DNA of 64,000 nt from Proteles cristata cristata (Eukaryota > Chordata > Mammalia > Carnivora > Hyaenidae): contig JAESUZ010002874.1 in the NCBI GenBank assembly GCA_017311185.1, positions 1-64,000 of the forward strand, written 5' to 3'. The first letter of the stretch is position 1; every line of letters begins with the position of its first letter. The notes beneath the pieces are model-generated. The model saw only the letters and a list, made by a program, of their open reading frames with translations, was not told where the DNA came from and did no database searches. Shown here piece by piece: positions 57,222 to 64,000 of the stretch. Both the position numbers and the translations under genes were made by a program.

Positions 57222-57851
57222 TAGTTTAATAGTTTAGTATTAGGTTTAGCTTACGAAGTGGATTCCTAGGATTCTCAATCTATAAGATACTGGAAAGAGA
57301 GACACTTCAACTGTTTCCTTTCCAATACGAATGCCTTTTCGTCTTGCGCGGTCACACCGGCCGACCGCAGTGCAGCAGGGGGCAGGAGTGTGGCCCTCCC
57401 CGTCTCAGGGAGAAAGCACCGTGGAGTCGGTGCCCCTACGCAGGTCAGGTAGGTGGCCCCCCATTCCTTGTTTGTCATATGTTGTACCCTGTAAGATGCC
57501 GGGTTCTGTCAGACGCTTTCTCTGTATCAGTTGAAACAATCCCGTGGAGTTTCTTCTTCGGCCCAGTCACACGGTGCGTCACACTGAGTCTGCTGTGGTT
57601 AAACCATTGTGCGAGCGGCCAGGGCGCAGGGGTGGGGCAGCCGGGCGCAGGGGTGGGGCAGCCGGGGCAGCACTAGGCCCGAGCAGCAGGCGCCGCCTAG
57701 AGGAGCGTCTCCTGCACAAGTGTCACAACCCCGGCCTCTCGGTGACACAGAAGCAAAGGCCACTGGGTATGTGACTCTGTCCTTTCTGGGGACGCTCCCT
57801 GGGGAGGCACGCGCGGCTCTCACCCGCCCGGCCGTGCCCGCCGACACCCAC

Positions 57852-58017
57852 CTCTCTTGCTCAGGTACAGCGCCTTCGGGTCCCACCGGCTCTCCCTGGC
57901 GAAGACGGCGAGGCGCAGCTGGAGGCCCATGTACTCCAGGACCCTCCTCCGGGCCAGGAAGGTCTCCCGCTCGGCCGGCGTCAGCGCGTGGAAGGGGCAG
58001 TGCGCGATCTTCCGGTC
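57852..58017 (-). CDS. ANKMY1: ANKMY1 exon (post-ankyrin)
   Basis: A 166-nt exon encodes DRKIAHCPFHALTPAERETF, LARRRVLEYMGLQLRLAVFA and RESRWDPKALYLSKR. It follows the last ankyrin repeats and precedes the basic linker. Acceptor gtgctgcag|ga, donor agagag|gtgggt, phase 1. The sequence closely resembles ANKMY1 of other mammals as I remember it. Confidence 0.93.
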
Positions 58018-58341
58018 CTGCAGCACAGCGCCGGGTCACCGCCGGGGGCCGCAGGGCCCCAGCCCCCGGCCCTGACCCGCCAGCCCAGGGCGACACACGT
58101 CCTAATGGTGGGGACAAAGTGGAACAGCACTCAGAACGCTGGCGCGCCAGCAGCCACGCCAGCAGCCACGCCAGCAGCCACGCCAGCAGCCACGCCAGCA
58201 GCCACGCCAGCAGCCACGCCAGCAGGATGCGCCGGGGAGCCCACATCTTCCCTTCCAGCAGGCCAGGGGCGGGCTTCCGTCGGGCGAGGGGGCCGTGGCC
58301 CAGCTCCTCTACTCCTACCACCGACGGGCGTAAAGCCGCAC
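58018..58341 (-). other. ANKMY1: short ANKMY1 intron with 12-bp tandem repeat
   Basis: A 324-bp intron. About a quarter of it is a 12-bp minisatellite, described separately. Confidence 0.85.
58147..58225. repeat. 12-bp tandem repeat cagcagccacgc, about 6.5 copies
   Basis: Perfect or near-perfect copies of cagcagccacgc. On the minus strand the unit reads as a repeated AWLL tetrapeptide in an open frame that is not the frame of the adjoining ANKMY1 exons. The purity suggests recent expansion and likely length polymorphism. Confidence 0.95.
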
Positions 58342-58455
58342 CTGGTAGAACCTGAAATACCCGTAATCGACAGCGGTGCCCACAGCCATCTTGTCCCCCT
58401 GCACGAGCGTCACCGGCTTCAGGATGTCAGCCCCATAATTAATGAGCTGGTCAAT
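58342..58455 (-). CDS. ANKMY1: ANKMY1 ankyrin-repeat exon
   Basis: A 114-nt, phase-0 exon encodes IDQLINYGADILKPVTLVQG followed by DKMAVGTAVDYGYFRFYQ. The LINYGAD.L motif is an ankyrin-repeat hallmark. Acceptor ctccacag|at, donor ccag|gtgcgg. Skipping would keep the frame. Confidence 0.94.
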
Positions 58456-58865
58456 CTGTGGAGAATAGAGCCTGTGTCACATGTGCATGGGCGCCCCAGC
58501 CACCGGAAAGCAGGATTCCGAACCAGGGTGCCCTGCGCTGTGACCCAGGCCACCTGAGGCTTCCGGGTCTCACTTACTGGATGGCGGGAGGGCGGCCTGA
58601 GGTCAGGGCCCCAGACAGGAGAGCAGGCGCTGCCAGCGAGGACCAGTGTCGCTCACGTTACCCAGGGGGCACCCTCCCCGGGGGTGCGGAGAGCCGGCAG
58701 CCCGACGGGAGAGATGTGCCGACCTCACGGAGGAGAGGTCAGCGCGCAGCACAAGCTGGGCCACCCCTGGGGGAGCCTCCCGGGCCCCCACAGCGCATGG
58801 AGCTGCACCGGGGCCGTAACTCGAGTCTGTGACTGTCCTGGCCCCAGACTGAAAGCAATGGGAGA
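58456..58865 (-). other. ANKMY1: ANKMY1 intron, 3' part
   Basis: Unique sequence between the ankyrin exon and the large minisatellite. No feature is recognised. Confidence 0.5.
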
Positions 58866-60112
58866 GTGAGCACCGGGGCAGCCTGGGCGCGCGGGACGGG
58901 GCGGACGGGGCGCGGGGACAGGGGGCTGGGACAGAGGGGTGCGCAGGGACGGGGGGTGCGGACGGGGGCGGTGGACGGGGGTGCGGACGGGGGCGCGGGA
59001 CAGGGGCGCTGGGACAGAGGGGTGCGCGGGGACGGGGGTGTGCGGACGGGGGCGTGGGGACGGGGGGCGCAGGGACGGGGTGCGGACGGGGCGCGGGACA
59101 GGGGCGCGGGACAGAGGGGTGCGCGAGGATGGGGGTGCGGAAGGGGGCGCGGGACAGGGGGTGCGGGGACAGAGGGGTGCGCGGGGATGGGGGTGACGGG
59201 GGGCGCGGGGACGGACGGGGCGCGGACAGGGGGCGCTGGGACAGGGGCGTGGGGACGGGGGGTGCGGACGGGGCGGACGGGGGGGCGGGACAGAGGGAGG
59301 CGGACGGGGAGCGGGGGGACGGGGGCGCGGGGACGGGGGGTGCGGACGGGGGCGCGGGACAGGGGGTGGGACAGAGGGGCGCGGACGGGGGGCGGGACTG
59401 GGGGGCGCGGGACAGGGGGCGCTGGGACAGGGGGTGCGGACGGGGCGCGGGGATGGACGGGGGGCGCGGACGGGGCGCGGGACGACGGGGGCGCTGGACG
59501 AGGGGCGCCGGACAGGGGGCGCGGGGACAGGGTGTGCGGAGGGGGTGCAGAGACATGGGTGTGCGCGGATGGGGGGACGGGGGCCGGGGTTTGAGGAGGC
59601 GCGGAGACGGGGGGCGCGGGACGGACGGGGCGCGGGACAGGGGGCGCCGGGACAGAGGGGTGTGCGGACGGGGGCGTGGGGACAGAGGGCTGCGCGGGGA
59701 CGACGGGGCGCGAGGGGCGCCGGACAGGGGGCGCGGGGACAGAGGGGTGTGCGGACGGGGGCAGAGACATGGGTGTGCGCGGATGGGGCCGGGGGTTTGA
59801 GGAGGCGCGGAGACGGGGCGCGGGGACGGGGTGGGGGGGCGCAGGGACAGGGGGCGCGGGACGGAGGCGCGGACTGGGGGTGGGGGACGAGGGAGGGGGG
59901 GGGGGGGGGGGGGGAGCGCGGGACGGGGGGCGCAGGGACAGGGGGCGCAGGGACGGGGAGGGGGCGGGACGGAGGGTGGGGGCGCGGGACGGGGGGCGTG
60001 GGGACAGGGGGGACAGGGGGCGCGGGGACTGGGGGGGGCGCAGGGACGGGGGGCGCGGGGACGGGAGGGTGTGGGGGCGTGGGGACAGGGCGCACAGGTG
60101 CGCACGCACAGG
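58866..60112. repeat. 1.25-kb G-rich, CpG-rich minisatellite
   Basis: The array consists of variable units built from gcgcgggacagggg, gcggacggggg and gtgcgcggggacag motifs, roughly 14-30 bp each and often in higher-order groups. It ends with a near-pure G-run at about 59896-59914. The G strand is the plus strand, so ANKMY1 pre-mRNA carries the C-rich strand. CpG is abundant in nearly every unit. Long frames of proline/arginine (minus) and glycine/arginine (plus) are by-products of the repeat. Confidence 0.93.
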
Positions 60113-61378
60113 TGCCACTGAGTCTGTAGGCCGGCGTGAGGGACTTCGGGCCGCACCACCGCAAGGTCTCCGGCTCGAGGCTAACCCCGTTTCATTACCG
60201 GCACATGGCGCCCAACAGAGGTGCCCACCCCCACGCCGAGGAGGGAGGTGGTGGGTTCCAGAACAAGGTTTTACGGGTTTATAGTTTTAGTAGCATCTTA
60301 ACAAAACCACGGGGCTCAGCGCGGCCCAGCACGACCAGATGAAAACCAGGCTGTCGTGGGCCCCAGCCCTGCGGGGCCGCCGCTCCGGGGTGCACGGCGG
60401 CCCCCAAACAGCCGGCAGAGCAGGGTGCCCGCGGGGAGGAGGCCCCAAGCCGTCCCCAAATGTGCCGACCACGTTCCCGGCCAGAACCAGAGACGCTGAA
60501 GGCCTCTCCTGTTCCAGATCCCTGCCCCAGACACATGCATTCAGCTGTGGATGCAGGGACCGGGGTGCATTTTGCTGGGGGGGTACACGGGGGAAGCCGA
60601 CCCCCGCACGGCCTCTGTCGTCCTCTGCGCTGCTCACACTCACAGACACAGCCACGGTCGCAAGGGCAGGCAGCCGGCTTAAATGGACTTGCTCAGGAGT
60701 CAGGGAGGGGACACGCGGTGGCTTCCAAATCTGCAGGCCCGGGTCAGGGCAGGAGGGTCGACGGATGCGGTCGGAACGCGGGCTGACCCCGGGGGGGCTG
60801 GGGAGGCCCGGCTGCCGCACAGCCCCGTCAAACACCCGATAAACGTGGACTTTCCTGCAGTGGCAGCGTGACAGACGCCCCGGCTCCGGGGAAAGTGCCA
60901 GGGAGCCCGGAAGGCGCAGGTGGCGAGCCGAGGTATTAGTCACGGGTACAACACGGCATCCCCACGCTGTGCCTTTAACTTTTATGTTTGTTTTAATAAA
61001 AATGATTGAGTGAATAAAGTTTAAGCAATGAAATCACTGACCAACCAACTGGCTGATCTGGGGCCAGGGGCAGGAACCCACAGGTGGGGGGTCCCTGGTC
61101 ACCAGAGGGCAGGGCAGACATCAGAGGCTCAGGGGAACACGGGAAGGCTCCCAAGGTCCAAGACACTTTAAGGGTGAAGAGGGTCCTTCCACCTGCCAAA
61201 CCGCCATGGAGGCAAGCTGGGGCCACGCGGGGCTGCTGCCCCGAACCCCGGGTACAGCGCTGAGGGGCCCCGGAAACACGCCTGCAGGCGTTTCCAGGTG
61301 CTCAGAGGACACGGTCAGGGTAAAAGTAGGGGCCTCAAAATGGGATCTGGAAATAGAACCCCAAGAAAAAGAATCTTA
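60113..61378 (-). other. ANKMY1: ANKMY1 intron, unique part
   Basis: No exon is recognised. An AT-rich patch near 60960-61050 may be an old repeat. Confidence 0.4.
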
Positions 61379-62410
61379 CTTTTCCAAAGAAGGCACACAG
61401 AGGGGCGCCTGGGGGGCTCAGTCGGTTAAGCGTCCGACTTCAGCTCAGGTCATGACCTCACGGTTCGTGGGTTCGAGCCCCGCGCCGGGCTCTGTGCTGA
61501 CAGCTCGGAGCCTGGAGCTGCTCAGATTCTGTGACTCCCTCTCTCTGACCTCCCCTGCTCACGCTGTCTCTCTCTCTCTCTCTCTCTCTCTCAGAAATAA
61601 AACATTTGAAAAAATTTAAAAAAAAACAAAGAAGGCACACAGATGTCAACAGACACAAGAAATGATGCCCCACGTTGCTCGTCATCAGGGAAATACAAAT
61701 CCAAACACAATGAAACGCCGCCTCACACCTGTCAGAACGGCTAAAATTAACAACACAGGAAACAACAGGTGTTGGTGAGGATGGGGGAAAGGGAACCCTC
61801 TGGAACTGTTGCTGGGAATGCAAACTGGCGCAGCCTCTGGAGAACAGCGTGGAGGGTCCTCGAGAAACTATCCAGCAACTGTGCCACTAGGTATTTACCC
61901 AAGGGACACAAAAATACTGATTCAAAGGGGCACATGCACCCCAGTGCTTATAGCAGCACTACAACAACAGGCAAAGTACGGAAAGAGCCCAAATGTCCGC
62001 GGCTGATGAATGGACAAAGAAGGTGTGGTACATACACACAATGGAACATTACTCAGCCGTCAAAAAGAAGGAAATTTTGCCTTTTGCAAAAACATAGATG
62101 GACTAGAGAATATTACACCAAGCAAAATAAGCCACAAAGACAAACATCATGTGATCTCACTCATACGTGGACTTTAAGAAACAAAGCAGATGAACAGATG
62201 GGGGGTGGAATAAACCACAAGAGACTCTTAACGACGGAGAACAAACTGGGGGCCGATGGGCGTGGGGGAGGGGCTGGATGGCGGGTGGGCAGCGAGCAGG
62301 CCCTTGTTGGGACGAGCCCTGGGTGCCGTACGTCAGGGATGAGTCACTGACTTCTGCTCCTGAAACCAACCTTATACTGTACATTAGCTAGAATTTAAGT
62401 GAAAATTTTT
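61379..62410 (+). repeat. L1 3' end (ORF2 C-terminus and 3' UTR), SINE-interrupted
   Basis: Sense LINE-1 sequence with the standard landmarks: ccaaagaaggcacacagatg, gtcatcagggaaatacaaat, ggatgggggaaagggaaccc, gtatttacccaagggacaca, acaatggaacattactcagc and the carnivore-type 3' UTR (aagagactcttaacgacgga, ending tatactgtacattagctaga). It lies antisense to ANKMY1. It is 5'-truncated and frame-broken, but less diverged than the other L1s here, so younger. Confidence 0.92.
61402..61626 (+). repeat. CAN SINE in L1, 17-bp perfect target-site duplication
   Basis: A complete felid SINE (ggggcgcctggggggctcag, B box ggttcgagcc, CT run of about 11 units, A-rich tail) flanked by caaagaaggcacacaga at 61385-61401 and 61627-61643. 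It split the L1 after the L1 had inserted, which dates it as one of the youngest insertions in the window. Confidence 0.97.
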
Positions 62411-63175
62411 GAAAAGCAAGGAGTCTTAGTTCTTTTCACGTGAAGTTACGCTTTTGTCGAGTGCGACAGCCTCCAGCAATCAGGGCATCCTTCCCCTCTG
62501 CTTCCCCCTCCGGAGCTCACAGCTCTCAGGACCCACACAGGGTCCCCCGCTGGCGCCAGGGCAGGGAGGCGCCCGGGGAGAGCCGCACCCCGTGGGTGAG
62601 GGAAGGGACCACCCTGGGAAGGGCTGTGGAAGGCCGAGCGCGGGAATGGGGGTGGTGAGGGGCAGCGGGGGACGTGCCTCAGCACCTGGCGGGGCCAGAG
62701 CAGCCGAGAAGACAGAAGGGGGCTCAGGGAACAGCACGGCTTCCCGGACCTACGAGCACAGGGTGCCCCCTGGCTTCACTGAGCCCACCGGGAAGACAGA
62801 CCCAGCACCGACAGGCCATGGCCACGACCAGGATGCAGGACCCCGGGTCCCTGCCCAGGACACAGCACCCCAATGCCTCTCCAGCAGGGCCTTGACCAGG
62901 AGGCCAGGCCAATGGCCACTCTACCTAGAAGCTACAATCCTGCAGCCAAACCAGGGCGACGGCCTACACCTTCCCTGAGACAGGCCTCTGTCTGGGCTGC
63001 TGAGCAGGTTTGAACTTGACACTTTTTAGGCCGATATAATATAAACATAAGGATTCGGTGTTCTTTCTCAAGGATCTGAACACCACGGAGGAATGAAGCC
63101 TGGACCAAGGGACCCTACGCCCTAGGGTCTGCTGCCCCCCATGCCCACCCTGCGCGGTCGGCCCTCACCCCTCAC
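62411..63175 (-). other. ANKMY1: ANKMY1 intron, unique part
   Basis: No gene or clear repeat is recognised. The motif gtgccccctggcttc near 62762 resembles a CTCF core on the minus strand. Confidence 0.4.
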
Positions 63176-63307
63176 CAGGGCCAGCCTGCTGTCCACACTC
63201 CTCTGGTGCTCATAGGTGAAGTCACAGGCAACACACAAGGCGCTGCCCAGGCCTCTGGTCAGCAGCAGGTTGGGGTCGGCTCCGTGGGACAGAAGCTCCT
63301 TCACGAT
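63176..63307 (-). CDS. ANKMY1: ANKMY1 ankyrin-repeat exon
   Basis: A 132-nt, phase-0 exon encodes [40 protein letters not shown] and RLAL. The LLSHGADPN motif is a textbook ankyrin repeat. Acceptor gtccag|at, donor cctg|gtgagg. Earlier exons lie outside the window to the right. Confidence 0.94.
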
Positions 63308-63870
63308 CTGGACACAGACAGGCCTGTGAGCCCCCACCAGGCCCCCGAGCAAGGCATCCGCAGTTCTGAGCACAGAGATGGCCACACGGGGGCCTCACGG
63401 GCGCCACCCCTGGGCACTTGCTGTGCCCCTTACTGCTGCTGGGGCAGGGAGAGGGTATGCGGGGGTTCCCAGGGAGGGCTGCAGCCACCCAAGGCAGCCC
63501 ACGCCGGGCACTTTCTCTGCACCTGTCCGCTTGCTCCCAAGTGCTCCTGGCTCACACCCTGCTCTCCAGCCCAGGGGCCGGAGTGGGGCCTGGCGCCCCT
63601 CATTCCTGAAACTCGTGTGCCCTTGTCCTCCAGGCACCTGAGCCTCCGTGATCACCTGACCAGACGCAAAGTGAGGCACATTGCACTTGCTCCCTGCTGG
63701 GTCCCCAGCCACTGGCCCAAGTGCCACCAGGAAGCCAGGGGTGAGAGTGGCTTGCCTGGACATGACACACACTAGTGTGTGGCTCTCTCAAGAGCTTCTT
63801 TCCCCTAGAAGGCAGCTCTCTACCCTTTCATGCCCACCTACCCACCCAGGCACAGAGCAGGTGCGCCAGC
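63308..63870 (-). other. ANKMY1: ANKMY1 intron at the right edge, unique part
   Basis: No exon is recognised in the remaining sequence upstream of the last visible ANKMY1 exon. Confidence 0.4.
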
Positions 63871-63874
63871 CCTC

Positions 63875-64000
63875 GTCAGCAATGCCTCCACCATCTTCAG
63901 GCCTCTGCTGACAGGTCACCTCCCCAGGAAAACCCTCCATCATTCTCTATACCCTTATTCAGCTGTTACTGTCTTCACAGCATTCATCGCTACCTGACAT
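63875..64000 (-). repeat. L2-like fragment
   Basis: The series ctgctgacaggtcacctccc, ctatacccttattcagctgt, ttcacagcattcatcgctac and the terminal ctgacat follows the reverse complement of LINE-2 3' sequence. It is cut by the window edge. Confidence 0.55.

Larger units (their letters stand above)
54690..57615 (-). repeat. antisense L1, about 2.9 kb, with three SINE insertions
   Basis: The plus strand is reverse-complement LINE-1 3' UTR and ORF2. Examples are gacgaataacattccatcaa near 55043, gtggcattgctgggtcatac near 55248, gatgaaatccaatttattca near 55891 and tttcctttccaatacgaatg near 57314. The open frames are destroyed. CAN SINEs interrupt it at 55529, 56581 and 56993, and an (ATCC)n tract at 55084. 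It occupies the ANKMY1 intron between 53870 and 57852, in the same orientation as the gene. Confidence 0.85.
51040..63307 (-). other. ANKMY1: ANKMY1 gene, 3' part (last six exons)
   Basis: ANKMY1 (ankyrin repeat and MYND domain containing 1) has N-terminal MORN repeats, ankyrin repeats and a C-terminal MYND zinc finger in mammals. This window holds the C-terminal 235 residues or so, in six exons on the minus strand: 63307-63176, 58455-58342, 58017-57852, 53870-53792, 53046-52886 and 51269-51214. All introns are GT-AG and every phase joins. The 5' exons lie beyond the right edge. The gene is convergent with GPC1, as in human 2q37.3. Its molecular function is poorly known; ankyrin and MYND modules suggest a protein-interaction scaffold. 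Confidence 0.93.

Noticed and set aside
57599..58321. Minus-strand 240-codon frame with AWLL repeats next to an ANKMY1 exon
   Set aside because: The AWLL run comes from the intronic 12-bp repeat in a different frame from the ANKMY1 coding frame; the intron has proper GT-AG sites.
58603..60164. Proline/arginine-rich frames of about 480-520 codons on the minus strand
   Set aside because: They are by-products of the G-rich minisatellite inside an ANKMY1 intron.

Overview
This is a 64 kb window of a carnivore nuclear genome, almost certainly a felid. About ten copies of the tRNA-Lys-derived CAN SINE of cats are present. They show a 5' end reading ggggcgcctgggtggctcag, a B box reading ggttcgagcc, a CT-rich stretch and an A-rich tail. 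They occur with L1, L2 and MIR debris. The DNA is GC-rich, CpG-rich and rich in minisatellites, as expected of a gene-dense terminal chromosome band; by gene content it matches human 2q37.3.

Layout. Positions 1-15.4 kb are intergenic, with an old L1 cluster near 3.9-6.3 kb, an antisense L1 at 7.7-9.5 kb and a few AT-rich islands in otherwise GC-rich unique DNA. The CpG-island promoter of GPC1 (glypican-1) lies at about 15.4-16.9 kb. GPC1 runs on the plus strand with nine coding exons from 16316 to 39862. All splice junctions are GT-AG and phase-consistent, and together they encode a 560-residue heparan-sulfate proteoglycan core protein. Its poly(A) signal is at 41466. The 18.2 kb first intron contains the microRNA gene MIR149 (32363-32449) and a large orphan CpG island at about 29.3-30.5 kb.

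The minus strand from 63307 down to 51.0 kb holds the last six exons of ANKMY1, the ankyrin-repeat and MYND-domain protein, arranged tail-to-tail with GPC1. A second exon, at 42269-42405 with its own poly(A) signal at 41914, fits the reading phase left by the MYND exon. ANKMY1 may therefore have an alternative, distal C-terminus that ends about 400 bp from the GPC1 3' end.

The ANKMY1 half is dominated by tandem repeats: an approximately 20-bp GGGGCAGGGACCCCC array (43.7-44.5 kb), an approximately 20-bp array carrying about 18 CACGTG palindromes (51.9-52.6 kb), a 12-bp array in a short intron (58.15-58.22 kb) and a 1.25 kb G-rich, CpG-rich array (58.87-60.11 kb). An L1 of about 2.9 kb, interrupted by three SINEs, fills one ANKMY1 intron.

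The sequence gives no support for a wholly new gene system. The points most worth checking are the alternative ANKMY1 terminus, the CACGTG arrays, the intronic CpG island upstream of MIR149, and two lineage changes in glypican-1: loss of one N-glycosylation sequon and weakening of the basic nuclear-localisation motif. Comparisons with human proteins and repeat consensus sequences are from memory.
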